DNA of 20,700 bases, taken from Clostridia bacterium. Lineage in GTDB: Bacteria; Bacillota; Clostridia; Oscillospirales; CAG-272. Position numbers and translations under genes: made by a program. A model generated the notes under the pieces. That model was given only the letters and a program-made list of their open reading frames with translations. It did not search any database and was not told the origin of the DNA. Below, piece after piece: positions 1-8,368 of this stretch (positions within the stretch are counted from its first letter, which is position 1; each line of letters opens with the position of its first letter). The stretch is from contig JAKSVJ010000003.1 of the NCBI GenBank assembly GCA_024408015.1, positions 1-20,700 of the forward strand, written 5' to 3'.

Positions 1-783
1 ACACTTATTTTAGGTGATATTGGTGTCCACACAACAGAAGATATTCTTGATAAACTTAGAGCAAGTGTAAAATCTGAGCATATTAAAAAGCGCAGTGATT
101 GTAAGGAGTTTTTAATTACAACACTTAAAGAGATAATGGACCAGGGTGAAACAGACTATGAATTCGAGACCAAGCCATCAGTTGTATTTGTTATCGGTGT
201 TAATGGTGTTGGTAAAACAACATCAATAGCAAAGATTGCAAATGTAATGAAGAAAAATGGAAAGAAAGTGCTTTTGTGCGCAGCTGACACATTTAGAGCT
301 GCTGCAGTAGAGCAACTTAAAATTTGGGCTGAGAGAGTTGGAGTTGATGTTATTTCTCAATCTGAAGGCTCAGATCCAGCTGCAGTTGTGTTTGATGCCG
401 CTGCTGCAGCAAGAAAACGTGGAACAGAAGTTCTCATCATTGATACTGCTGGACGTTTGCATAATAAGAAAAATCTCATGAACGAACTTGAAAAAATAAA
501 TAGAGTAGTTGAGAGAGAATTACCAGGAAGCATTAGAGAAACATTGTTAGTTCTTGATGCAACTACAGGTCAAAATGCAGTTATACAGGCAAAGGAATTC
601 AAAAATGCCGCAGATATAACTGGTATAGTCTTGACAAAGCTTGATGGAACTGCCAAAGGCGGCATTGTTCTATCAATCAAGAAGGAATTGAGCATTCCAG
701 TGAAATTTATAGGAGTAGGAGAAAAGGTTGACGAACTTGAGGCATTTGATGCTGATGAGTTTGTAAAGGCTCTATTTGAATAA
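1..783 (+). CDS. ftsY: Signal recognition particle receptor FtsY (5' end off the window)
   Basis: FtsY is the SRP-family GTPase that docks SRP-ribosome complexes at the membrane. The frame is open from base 1, so 260 codons of the NG domain are present. The first ~55 residues look like the end of the N domain, and the G domain follows. The P-loop GVNGVGKTT lies at fragment residues 66-74, followed by DTFRAAAVEQL, the DTAGR G3 motif, the TKLDGTAKGG G4 region and the family's closing GVGEKVDELEAFD. The internal ATG at 136 is not the start, because family sequence continues in frame before it. The gene ends one base before the rdgB ATG, so the two are cotranscribed. Any acidic A domain would lie outside the window. 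Identification is firm. Confidence 0.96.
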   Translation, partial: TLILGDIGVHTTEDILDKLRASVKSEHIKKRSDCKEFLITTLKEIMDQGETDYEFETKPSVVFVIGVNGVGKTTSIAKIANVMKKNGKKVLLCAADTFRAAAVEQLKIWAERVGVDVISQSEGSDPAAVVFDAAAAARKRGTEVLIIDTAGRLHNKKNLMNELEKINRVVERELPGSIRETLLVLDATTGQNAVIQAKEFKNAADITGIVLTKLDGTAKGGIVLSIKKELSIPVKFIGVGEKVDELEAFDADEFVKALFE

Positions 784-784
784 T

Positions 785-1384
785 ATGGTTATTGTTTTAG
801 CATCTAATAACAAACATAAAATAGTTGAACTAGAATCATTCATGAAAAAGCTAGTTCCAAACGTTGAAATAAAGTCATTGAAAGATATCGGATTTACTGA
901 TGAAATTGTTGAAGATGGTAACACTTTCGAAGAGAACTCTTTCATTAAAGCTAGTACGATTGCAAAGTTAGGATACATTGCAGTAGCTGATGATTCAGGA
1001 CTTATGGTTGATGCTTTGAATGGAGCCCCTGGTGTATATTCAGCGAGATATGCTGGTGAGCCATCAAATGATAGAAACAACAACGAAAAGCTATTGAACG
1101 ATATTAAAGATGTTCCAGAAGAAAAGAGAACAGCAAAATTTGTATCAGTAGTAACATGTGTTTTCCCTGATGGAAAAGTTGTTTCTGCTAGAGGCGAATG
1201 CCCAGGAAGAATGCTTTTCGAATATAGAGGCAATGGCGGATTTGGATACGACCCATTATTCTACTATGAACCATTAAACAAGACATTTGCAGAACTTACA
1301 CCAGAAGAGAAGAATTCTATAAGCCATAGAGCTAGAGCGATTGCTGCTTTCTCTGGAAAGTTTGCGGAGGAGATTAATAAATGA
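785..1384 (+). CDS. rdgB: RdgB/HAM1 family XTP/dITP pyrophosphatase
   Basis: The family hydrolyses dITP, XTP and ITP to monophosphates, clearing deaminated purines from the nucleotide pool. The 199 residues match its usual length. Visible motifs are the N-terminal SNNKHK nucleotide-binding loop (residues 7-12), ADDSGLMVDALNGAPGVYSARYAG with its acidic metal and catalytic residues, NGGFGYDPLF, and the C-terminal SHRARA. I chose ATG 785 because the protein then begins directly with the first beta strand (MVIVLASNN). An in-frame TTG at 776 lies inside ftsY and would add only three residues. The stop overlaps the yhbY start as ATGA, which suggests translational coupling. No strong ribosome binding site is visible, so coupling to ftsY is likely. 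Confidence 0.95.
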   Translation: MVIVLASNNKHKIVELESFMKKLVPNVEIKSLKDIGFTDEIVEDGNTFEENSFIKASTIAKLGYIAVADDSGLMVDALNGAPGVYSARYAGEPSNDRNNNEKLLNDIKDVPEEKRTAKFVSVVTCVFPDGKVVSARGECPGRMLFEYRGNGGFGYDPLFYYEPLNKTFAELTPEEKNSISHRARAIAAFSGKFAEEINK

Positions 1385-1680
1385 CAACAAAACAAAGAGC
1401 GTACTTAAGGAGTGTTGCTTCACATTTAGACACAATTTTCCAAGTTGGAAAAGGTGGAATAAATGATAACATGAAAACATCTATTGCAGATGCATTGGAA
1501 GCACATGAACTTATTAAGTGCAGAACACTTGATAACAGCGAATATGGACCAAGAGGCGCTGCCCAGGAAATTGCTGATGCAATTGGAGCTGAGGTTGTGT
1601 GCGTTATTGGAACAAAATTTGTTTTATATAAAGAATCAAAGAAAAACAAAGACATTAGTTTGATATTAAAGTCAATTTAA
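1381..1680 (+). CDS. yhbY: YhbY family (CRM domain) RNA-binding protein
   Basis: This is a 99-residue single CRM-domain protein, a family associated with pre-50S ribosomal subunits. Family features are the opening TTKQRAYLRS, the GKGGI loop near residue 21 (the GxxG-type RNA-binding loop), a helix with DALEAHELIK, and the closing strand GTKFVLYKES. It starts within the rdgB stop codon. In many Firmicutes yhbY is followed by nadD and then yqeK; here yqeK follows directly after 14 bases. The role in ribosome assembly is known for the family and inferred here. Confidence 0.93.
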   Translation: MTTKQRAYLRSVASHLDTIFQVGKGGINDNMKTSIADALEAHELIKCRTLDNSEYGPRGAAQEIADAIGAEVVCVIGTKFVLYKESKKNKDISLILKSI

Positions 1681-1694
1681 ATTGAGAATGACAA

Positions 1695-2321
1695 ATGGTT
1701 GATTTAAAGACTATAAACTTCTTGATTGATGATATTAAGAAGTATGAAAAAGAAGAACGATATAACCACTCAATAAGTGTGTATCACGAATGTGAATATT
1801 TTGCTTCGAAACTTAAACTAAGTGATGATGAAAAAAACACATTGTTCAAGGCCGCAATACTACATGATATAGCGAAAAATGTAACTGTAGATAAAGCAAA
1901 ATCACTATGTGAAACAATTGGTATTGAGTACAATGATACACCTGTCTTGCATCAAGATATTGGCGCTGCGTATGCCTTAGAGTTGTATGGAAATGAAATA
2001 GTCGACGAAAACGTTTGTTCAGCTATATCAAAGCATACAACTGGTGGCGACAATATGAATATGTGTGATATGATATTGTTTATAGCCGATTATTCGGAAC
2101 CAACAAGAAAACATGAAATTTGTATTCAAACACGCAATAGAATACATTCAAAACTTGATGGCATCACGAGTGACAAAAAGGCATGCACTATTTGTTTGAT
2201 GGAAGAAATACTTGAAATCAGCAAACAAACAATTGACCATTTGTTAGATAAACGATTTATCGTTGACGATAGAACAAATAAAACATACGAAACAATGACT
2301 AAGATTTTAAGGGAGATTTAG
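1695..2321 (+). CDS. yqeK: YqeK family HD-domain hydrolase (probable diadenosine tetraphosphatase)
   Basis: This is an HD-superfamily phosphohydrolase. YqeK members hydrolyse Ap4A symmetrically to ADP. The metal site is complete: H25 after RYN, the HD pair at 57-58 in AAILHDIAK, H86, H114 in SKHTTGG, and D132 in FIADYSEPTR, which is the YqeK signature. At 208 residues it is the stand-alone form, not the NadD-YqeK fusion seen in some Clostridia. The ATG at 1695 is a clear start, though the upstream GAG-rich ribosome binding site is weak. It lies between yhbY and the LCP gene, the normal place for yqeK except that nadD is absent. Confidence 0.9.
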   Translation: MVDLKTINFLIDDIKKYEKEERYNHSISVYHECEYFASKLKLSDDEKNTLFKAAILHDIAKNVTVDKAKSLCETIGIEYNDTPVLHQDIGAAYALELYGNEIVDENVCSAISKHTTGGDNMNMCDMILFIADYSEPTRKHEICIQTRNRIHSKLDGITSDKKACTICLMEEILEISKQTIDHLLDKRFIVDDRTNKTYETMTKILREI

Positions 2322-2322
2322 T

Positions 2323-3384
2323 TTGAAGCATAACACTATAGATTTTGTGCTAAAAGCTGTTTCCGGATTGTTGGGCTTTGCATGTGTAGTATTGTGTGTG
2401 GCGCTAGCTGTTGTTAATGTCGGACATATTCCAAAATTTGATGATGGTGGTCACATTGTCCCAGATAATCCACCAATTGATGATAAGACATCATTCAATG
2501 TATTGATAGTCGGAACCGATGTCGCATCAAATAGTTCGGATGTAATGATGATAGCTAACATTGACAAAAAAGAGGGAACATTGAAGATACTTCAAATTCC
2601 AAGAGACACTTATGTCAATGGAGTTGCTAGTGGATATGATGGCATAACAAAGCTAAATGCAGTATATGCAAGAGAATATTCCAAAAATAAATCTTTGGGA
2701 TATTCAAACAACAATGCCAAAAAACGATCAATGGAAGCATTGTGCACATTCTTTAATAAGTCGTTTGGAATAAACATAGATGACTATATACTTGTAAATG
2801 TATCATGTTTTAGATCAATAGTTGATGCTGTTGGCGGAATATGGTTTGATGTTCCTTACGATATGAAATACGAGGATCCATTTCAGAATTTGTACATAGA
2901 TTTGAAAGCTGGTTACCAACTACTAGATGGTGATAAGGCTGAGCAACTTATTAGATTCAGAGAGTCAATTAAAGCAGACCTTGGAAGAATTGAAGTTAGA
3001 GCTAAGTTTTTGAAAGCTATGGCTGTGCAAACGAAAGAGAATATGACTTTAGGGGCATTGCTTTCAATCACTCCTTCGTTATTAAGTAATATGATAACGT
3101 CAGTCGGTGTCTCATCAGCGATAGATTATGTCAAATTGGTATATGGATTAAATTTGGATGATGTTGAAATAAAGACCGTTACAGGTAATATTGTTTGGGA
3201 TGAATCAAGACAAATTTGGACGTCCGAATATTACTTGAATAGATTTGCTGCTGTACGCGATATTAACGAGATTTTAGTCAGCGGTGAAGATAAAATTACA
3301 ACTGAAGATTTCGACAAATTTGGATACTTCTTAAATGAAAGTAATCCAAATGCAGTTGATTATTATACAAGAGAGGATTTATAA
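2323..3384 (+). CDS. LytR-CpsA-Psr (LCP) family cell-wall polymer ligase
   Basis: LCP proteins transfer undecaprenyl-linked glycopolymers such as teichoic acid or capsule to peptidoglycan on the outer membrane face. One membrane helix covers roughly residues 10-32, then a short Pro/Asp-rich linker, then the LCP domain from about residue 56. Family residues seen are GTD (64-66), D73, IPRD with R94 and D95, the FRSIVDAVGGI block (163-172), and the RFR...D...R...R segment with R211, R213, D219, R222 and R226. The start is TTG at 2323, one base after the yqeK stop, with GGGAG about seven bases upstream; no ATG is usable nearby. The position between yqeK and rsfS is the standard clostridial one. 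The polymer transferred cannot be told. Confidence 0.92.
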   Translation: MKHNTIDFVLKAVSGLLGFACVVLCVALAVVNVGHIPKFDDGGHIVPDNPPIDDKTSFNVLIVGTDVASNSSDVMMIANIDKKEGTLKILQIPRDTYVNGVASGYDGITKLNAVYAREYSKNKSLGYSNNNAKKRSMEALCTFFNKSFGINIDDYILVNVSCFRSIVDAVGGIWFDVPYDMKYEDPFQNLYIDLKAGYQLLDGDKAEQLIRFRESIKADLGRIEVRAKFLKAMAVQTKENMTLGALLSITPSLLSNMITSVGVSSAIDYVKLVYGLNLDDVEIKTVTGNIVWDESRQIWTSEYYLNRFAAVRDINEILVSGEDKITTEDFDKFGYFLNESNPNAVDYYTREDL

Positions 3385-3762
3385 ATGGAAAACAATGAAG
3401 TTATGAGCCTTGTAGGTGCAGATTCAAGAACAATTGCTGAAGCTATAGTTAAAGTTCTTGACGACAAAAAAGCTCGTGATATCAAAATGTTGAAAGTTGA
3501 CGAAAAAACCACAATGACAGACTATTTTGTGGTTTGCACAGCCACATCAACAACACAGGTTAAATCATTGTGTGGCGAAGTTGAATTTCAACTAGGCGAA
3601 ATGGGAATTACTCCTGCTCATTCGGACGGTATGGATACTGGAAACTGGGCAGCCTTGGATTATCTACATGTAATCCTACATGTATTTTTACAAGGTGAAA
3701 GAGATTTCTATAAATTAGAAAAAATGTGGAGCGATGGCGAAGTCATCGAACCTAACAAATAA
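3385..3762 (+). CDS. rsfS: Ribosomal silencing factor RsfS
   Basis: RsfS binds L14 on the 50S subunit and blocks subunit joining when nutrients are short. The 125-residue protein shows the family pattern: IAEAIVKVLDDKKARDI, TDYFVVCTATSTTQV, then W-A-A-L-D-Y-L-H-V-I-L-H-V-F and RDFYKLEKMW. The ATG directly follows the LCP stop with no gap, and AGAGGA in the end of the LCP gene serves as ribosome binding site. About ten residues precede the conserved domain, which is slightly longer than many homologues; a later ATG is available but lacks a good ribosome binding site. leuS follows after 13 bases, as in many Firmicutes. Confidence 0.95.
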   Translation: MENNEVMSLVGADSRTIAEAIVKVLDDKKARDIKMLKVDEKTTMTDYFVVCTATSTTQVKSLCGEVEFQLGEMGITPAHSDGMDTGNWAALDYLHVILHVFLQGERDFYKLEKMWSDGEVIEPNK

Positions 3763-3775
3763 TTAGAGGTGTAGT

Positions 3776-6178
3776 ATGACATACGATTTTAAAGAGATCG
3801 AACCAAAATGGCAAAAAATTTGGGACGAAAAGAAAGCTTTTGAAGCATCTGACAAATCAGACAAAAAGAAGTTCTACTCTTTGGTAGAATTTCCTTACCC
3901 ATCAGGCGCTGGTATGCACGTTGGTCACATCAAAGCATATTCAGGTCTTGAAGTTATTTCTAGAAAGAGAAGAATGGAAGGATATAACGTTCTTTTCCCA
4001 ATTGGTTTTGACGCATTTGGTCTTCCAACAGAAAACTATGCAATTAAGACTGGTATCCACCCAAGACAGGTAACTGATAAAAATGTTGAAAAGTTCACAA
4101 GCCAGCTTCGCAGAGTAGGTTTCTCATTTGACTGGAGCAGAGTAATTGATACAACAGACGTTGATTACTATAAGTGGACACAGTGGATCTTCCTCAAGAT
4201 GTTCGAAAATGGTCTTGCTTTCAGAGACACAGCACTTGTAAACTACTGTCCTTCTTGTAAGGTAGTTCTTTCAAACGAAGACTCACAAGGCGGCAAATGT
4301 GATATTTGTCATAGTGATGTAGTTCAGAAGTCAAAAACTGTATGGTATTTGAGAATCACAAAGTATGCTGATCAGCTCCTTCAGGGTCTTGAAAAAGTTG
4401 ATTATTTGCCAAATATCAAGCAGCAGCAGGTTAACTGGATTGGTAAATCAACAGGTGCATTTGTAAACTTCCAGATTAAGGGAACAAATGACAATTTGAA
4501 GATTTATACAACTCGTCCAGATACACTTTATGGTGTAACATTCATGGTTATTGCTCCTGAGCATCCTGCAATTGAAAAATATGCAGACCAGATTAAGAAC
4601 CTTGATAAAGTTAATGAATATAAAGCTATCTGTGCTAAGAAAACAGAGTTTGAAAGAACACAGCTTATCAAAGATAAGACAGGTGTTAAACTTGATGGTT
4701 TCAGCGCAATCAACCCAATCAACGGAAAAGAAATTCCAGTATACATTGCTGACTATGTAATGATGGGTTATGGTACAGGTGCTATCATGGCAGTTCCTGC
4801 TCATGACCAGCGTGACTATGATTTCGCTAAAGAGTTTGGCATTGATATCATCGAAGTTATCAAGGGTGGTAACATCGCAGAATGTGCTTATACAGAGAGT
4901 GGCGAAATGGTTAACTCAGGATTCCTTAATGGAGTTGCTGATAAAAAAGAAGCTGTTGCTAAGATGTTGGAATACCTTGAATCAAAAGGCATAGGCGAAG
5001 CAGCAGTTCAATATAAGATGAAAGACTGGGCATTTAACAGACAGCGTTATTGGGGCGAACCAATACCGATTGTTCATTGTCCTACATGTGGAATGGTTCC
5101 AGTTCCTTATGACGAATTACCATTGAAACTTCCTGCAGTTGAAAACTTTGAACCAGGAACAGATGGTGAAAGCCCTCTTGCAAAGATTGATTCATTTGTA
5201 AATTGCAAGGGTCCTAAGTGTGGCGGAGCGGCAAAAAGCGAGACAGATACAATGCCACAGTGGGCTTGTTCATCTTGGTATTTCTTAAGATACATTGACC
5301 CACACAATACAGAAAAACTCGCAGATGAAGAAAAGCTCAAATATTGGTTGCCAGTTGACTGGTATAACGGTGGTATGGAGCACGTAACTCGTCACGTTAT
5401 CTATTCAAGATTCTGGCACAAATTCCTCTACGATTTGGGAATTGTTCCGGTTGATGAACCATATGCAAAGAGAACAGCTCAAGGTCTTATCCTTGGTCCT
5501 GATGGCGATAAGATGTCAAAATCAAAAGGTAATGTAGTAGACCCGAATGATGTTATTGATGTTTATGGTGCAGACGTACTCAGAACATACGTATTGTTTA
5601 TGGGAGACTATACAATGGCAGCTCCATGGTCCGATAGCAGCGTTCGTGGTTGTAAGAGATTCATTGAAAGAATTTGGGGACTTCTCTTTATGCAAAAAGG
5701 TAGCGGTTCAACTCCAGCTATCGAAAAGAGTGTTCATAAGACAATCAAGAAGGTTACAGAAGACATTGAACAGATGAAGTTCAATACTGCTATTGCAGCT
5801 ATGATGTCTTTGACAAATGAAATTTATGAAGTAGGTTCATTGACAACTGAAGAACTTAGCATGATCATCAGAGCATTGTCTCCATTTGCTCCACATATTT
5901 GTGAAGAAATGTGGGAAAGAATTGGCGGCGAAGGACTTTGTTCACTAGCTCCATGGCCAGTTTATGATGAAAGCAAGACAATCGATGATACAGTAACAAT
6001 CGCCGTTCAGGTTTGTGGTAAGATGAAAGACACTGTTATGGTTCCTGCTGATGCAGACCAAGCAACAGCTGTTGAGATTGCAAAACAGAATGAAAAAGTT
6101 GCTGCTGCTCTTGAAGGAAAGACAGTAATCAAAGAAATTTACGTTAAGGGCAAAATTCTTAATTTTGTTGCTAAATGA
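3776..6178 (+). CDS. leuS: Leucyl-tRNA synthetase (class Ia)
   Basis: This enzyme charges tRNA-Leu. At 800 residues it has full bacterial length. The HIGH-type motif is HVGH at 48-51 within YPSGAGMHVGHIKAY, and KMSKS is at 579-583. A CxxC...CxxC pair near residues 160-180 forms the zinc-like insertion. The CP1 editing domain shows the threonine-rich TTRPDTLYG and the AVPAHDQRDYDFA block. QWACSSWYFLRY and MEHVTRHVIYSRFW belong to the catalytic core. A tRNA-binding anticodon domain and the C-terminal domain (AVQVCGKMKDT) close the protein. A GAGGTG ribosome binding site sits before ATG 3776. Only 13 bases separate it from rsfS, so there is no room for a T-box leader and it depends on the operon promoter upstream. 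Confidence 0.98.
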   Translation: MTYDFKEIEPKWQKIWDEKKAFEASDKSDKKKFYSLVEFPYPSGAGMHVGHIKAYSGLEVISRKRRMEGYNVLFPIGFDAFGLPTENYAIKTGIHPRQVTDKNVEKFTSQLRRVGFSFDWSRVIDTTDVDYYKWTQWIFLKMFENGLAFRDTALVNYCPSCKVVLSNEDSQGGKCDICHSDVVQKSKTVWYLRITKYADQLLQGLEKVDYLPNIKQQQVNWIGKSTGAFVNFQIKGTNDNLKIYTTRPDTLYGVTFMVIAPEHPAIEKYADQIKNLDKVNEYKAICAKKTEFERTQLIKDKTGVKLDGFSAINPINGKEIPVYIADYVMMGYGTGAIMAVPAHDQRDYDFAKEFGIDIIEVIKGGNIAECAYTESGEMVNSGFLNGVADKKEAVAKMLEYLESKGIGEAAVQYKMKDWAFNRQRYWGEPIPIVHCPTCGMVPVPYDELPLKLPAVENFEPGTDGESPLAKIDSFVNCKGPKCGGAAKSETDTMPQWACSSWYFLRYIDPHNTEKLADEEKLKYWLPVDWYNGGMEHVTRHVIYSRFWHKFLYDLGIVPVDEPYAKRTAQGLILGPDGDKMSKSKGNVVDPNDVIDVYGADVLRTYVLFMGDYTMAAPWSDSSVRGCKRFIERIWGLLFMQKGSGSTPAIEKSVHKTIKKVTEDIEQMKFNTAIAAMMSLTNEIYEVGSLTTEELSMIIRALSPFAPHICEEMWERIGGEGLCSLAPWPVYDESKTIDDTVTIAVQVCGKMKDTVMVPADADQATAVEIAKQNEKVAAALEGKTVIKEIYVKGKILNFVAK

Positions 6179-6192
6179 TTTAATATTTAGTG

Positions 6193-6221
6193 TTGACAAA
6201 AGAATTTTCATGGTTTATAAT
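6193..6221 (+). promoter_or_regulatory. Consensus sigma-A type promoter for yceD-rpmF
   Basis: TTGACA at 6193-6198 and TATAAT at 6216-6221 are both perfect consensus hexamers, separated by exactly 17 bases. It lies just after leuS and 45 bases before the yceD ATG, with AAGGAGA at 6254-6260 as ribosome binding site. It should drive the yceD-rpmF unit strongly, as expected for a ribosomal protein. Confidence 0.9.
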
Positions 6222-6266
6222 CTAACTACTGTAATATGGACTCGTGCGGATAAAAGGAGAAACTGA

Positions 6267-6773
6267 ATGGTTTTGGATATGTTGCCGATATTAACCGGCG
6301 AAAAGAGCAAAATTGATTTCAGCTTTGGCATAACGCCAGATGCAGACAATGTAGTTTGTCAGTCATTTCCAGATATCGAATTCATTGAGACCATAAACGT
6401 GGTTGGATATGTAAAGAATATGTCAGATTACATGTTCTTACATGAAGACATCAGTTTGAAGTATAAAACGAACTGTGCACGTTGTGCAGAAATTGTCGAA
6501 AATGAAATGTCATTCTCATTTGAAAGAGATATTGCCACCGGCGGTGTTTCTGAAGATAATGACGATTACATATTTATTAAAGACAAAAAATTGGATTTGG
6601 ATAATCCTACTGAAGAGCAACTTTTGGTTGAACTTCCGTCAAAGACTCTTTGCCGTGAAGATTGTGCAGGTTTATGTACAATGTGTGGCAAAAATCTCAA
6701 TCTTGGAAAGTGCGATTGTAAAGAACAAAAAGGCGACCCAAGACTTGCGATTTTGAGAGAATTGATAAAATAA
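6267..6773 (+). CDS. yceD: YceD/DUF177 family protein
   Basis: This is a 168-residue member of the DUF177 family, almost always encoded directly before rpmF and linked to 23S rRNA and 50S assembly in bacteria and plastids. The N-terminal half is a beta-rich domain. Cysteines appear as NCARC (C70, C73) and as a C-terminal cluster (C129, C133, C137, C140, C149, C151) in the typical form LCREDCAGLCTMCGKNLN, ending DPRLAILREL. The cluster could bind a metal; that is inference. Its own perfect promoter lies upstream, and rpmF follows after 53 bases. Confidence 0.9.
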   Translation: MVLDMLPILTGEKSKIDFSFGITPDADNVVCQSFPDIEFIETINVVGYVKNMSDYMFLHEDISLKYKTNCARCAEIVENEMSFSFERDIATGGVSEDNDDYIFIKDKKLDLDNPTEEQLLVELPSKTLCREDCAGLCTMCGKNLNLGKCDCKEQKGDPRLAILRELIK

Positions 6774-6826
6774 AAAGACGTCCACTCGGACAAAGCATAG
6801 CTTAGCGCTATATTGAGGAGGAAATC

Positions 6827-7009
6827 ATGGCAGTACCAAAGAGAAAAGTCTCTAAGGCTAGAAGAGACAAACGTCGTTCAAGCGTTTGGAAGCTTGACCT
6901 TCCAGGCATGACAAAATGCCCAAACTGCGGAGAATACACACTCTCACACAGAGTATGTAAGGCATGCGGACATTACAATGGCAAGGAAATTATTGAGAAA
7001 AACGCGTAA
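6827..7009 (+). CDS. rpmF: 50S ribosomal protein L32 (zinc-binding form)
   Basis: This is a 60-residue L32. It has the basic N-terminus [18 protein letters not shown] and the four-cysteine zinc ribbon C31, C34, C44, C47 ([18 protein letters not shown]), so it is the C+ paralogue that needs zinc. GAGGAGG eight or so bases before ATG is a strong ribosome binding site. The 53-base gap after yceD holds two very small inverted repeats (GTCC-ACTC-GGAC at 6780-6791 and ATAGC-TTAGC-GCTAT at 6797-6811) whose meaning is unclear. Confidence 0.97.
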   Translation: MAVPKRKVSKARRDKRRSSVWKLDLPGMTKCPNCGEYTLSHRVCKACGHYNGKEIIEKNA

Positions 7010-7018
7010 TTGCAATTG

Positions 7019-7056
7019 GGTAGGTATTTTTTAGTGCCTACCTATATTGTTTTTTT
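7019..7056 (+). terminator. Rho-independent terminator after rpmF
   Basis: GGTAGGTA (7019-7026) pairs with TGCCTACC (7035-7042), eight pairs including one G-T, around an eight-base loop. After seven bases there is a run of seven T at 7050-7056. The gap between stem and T run is longer than ideal, so termination may be partial and the downstream gene at 7066 may receive read-through. Confidence 0.65.
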
Positions 7057-7065
7057 AGGAGTGAA

Positions 7066-8367
7066 ATGGTAAAGATTACTGAGGTTATTCGTGGCTCCTA
7101 TGCTGAAAAGTGCGGAATACATGTCGGTGATAGTTTAATATCTATTAACGGAACAAGAATCCGTGATGTTCTTGACTATCGTTTCTATATGTGTGAAAAA
7201 CATTTGGAAGTTTTAGTTGATAGAGAAGGAGAAGAAATCTCTTTCAAGATCAAAAAGGGAGAATATGACGATATTGGCCTTGATTTTGAAACTTATTTGA
7301 TGGACAACAAACGCACATGTTGTAACAAATGTGTTTTTTGTTTCATTGATCAAATGCCTAAAGGATATAGAGACACATTGTATTTTAAAGATGACGATAG
7401 CCGTCTATCTTTTCTTATGGGTAACTATGTAACATTGACTAATTTTACTGATGCCGATGTTGATAGAATTATTAAGATGCATATGTCTCCAATAAATATA
7501 TCAGTGCACACAACAGATCCTGAATTGAGAGTTAAGATGCTCAACAACAAAAGAGCTGGAGATGTGCTTAAGTATTTAGATAAGTTTAACGAGGCTGGCA
7601 TTAAGATGAATTGCCAAATTGTTCTTTGTAAAGGGTACAATGATGGTGAACATCTTACTAAAACAATGCATGACTTGGCTTCAATGTATCCACAGGTTTC
7701 TAGTGTGAGCATTGTTCCATGTGGTATAACTAAATACAGAGATGGATTGCCTCATATGGAATTATTTACCAAGGAGGAATCTGCTGCTGTAGTAAGGCAA
7801 GTTGAGACTTTCGCTCAACAGTGCAAAGATTACTATGGAGAATATATATTCTTATGCGCCGACGAATTGTATTTGGAAGGCGGTTTGAATATTCCTTCCG
7901 GTGATTATTATGGCGAATACAGCCAAATAGAGAATGGCGTTGGCATGATTGCTTCAATGAAGGATGAATTTGACGACGCAATTATTGATGCGGAATACGA
8001 CGGCGGAAATAAGACGGTGTCTGTGGCAACAGGAGCATTAGCATATGACTTTATCAAGAGTTTAGCTGATCAAATTTCCAATAAATTTCCATCGATAAAA
8101 ATTAATGTTTACAAAATTGAAAACGATTTCTTCGGTAGAACAGTAACAGTGGCGGGCCTTGTTACAGCTGTTGATATGATTAAACAGTTAAAAGGCAAGG
8201 AACTTGGTGAAACATTGTATATTCCATCTGTTATGTTGAGAAGTGAAAGAGATCTATTCCTTTGCGGCACATCAATTGACGAATTGTCAAAAGAGCTTGG
8301 AGTAGATATATGTATAACCGAGACCGACGGTTATGACTTTTTAGATAAGATACTAGGGGGTGAATGA
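7066..8367 (+). CDS. PDZ / radical-SAM-like / DUF512 protein
   Basis: The 433-residue protein begins with a PDZ-like domain (residues 1-65, ending before KIKKGEYDDIG). An FeS cluster motif CX3CX2C follows at C85, C89 and C92 in TCCNKCVFCFIDQMPKG, then a radical-SAM-like barrel and a DUF512 C-terminal half (from about residue 290). FCFIDQMP and DDSRLSFLMGNYVTLTN are typical of this family, which is widespread in Clostridia and Cyanobacteria and is often encoded next to der. Its reaction is not known. AGGAG lies just before ATG 7066. The stop overlaps the ribosome binding site region of der, suggesting cotranscription. The family call is firm and the function open. Confidence 0.88.
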   Translation: MVKITEVIRGSYAEKCGIHVGDSLISINGTRIRDVLDYRFYMCEKHLEVLVDREGEEISFKIKKGEYDDIGLDFETYLMDNKRTCCNKCVFCFIDQMPKGYRDTLYFKDDDSRLSFLMGNYVTLTNFTDADVDRIIKMHMSPINISVHTTDPELRVKMLNNKRAGDVLKYLDKFNEAGIKMNCQIVLCKGYNDGEHLTKTMHDLASMYPQVSSVSIVPCGITKYRDGLPHMELFTKEESAAVVRQVETFAQQCKDYYGEYIFLCADELYLEGGLNIPSGDYYGEYSQIENGVGMIASMKDEFDDAIIDAEYDGGNKTVSVATGALAYDFIKSLADQISNKFPSIKINVYKIENDFFGRTVTVAGLVTAVDMIKQLKGKELGETLYIPSVMLRSERDLFLCGTSIDELSKELGVDICITETDGYDFLDKILGGE

Positions 8368-8368
8368 T

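Noticed and set aside
776..784. Upstream TTG start for rdgB
   Set aside because: It lies within the ftsY coding end, adds only three residues before the first conserved strand and has no better ribosome binding site than ATG 785.
3763..3775. A T-box leader before leuS
   Set aside because: Only 13 bases separate rsfS and leuS.
4448..5340. Several long open frames antisense or out of frame within leuS
   Set aside because: They lie wholly inside a gene with clear synthetase motifs and show no family resemblance of their own.
8360..8368. Upstream GTG start for der
   Set aside because: It overlaps the AGGGGGTG ribosome binding site that is well placed for ATG 8369.
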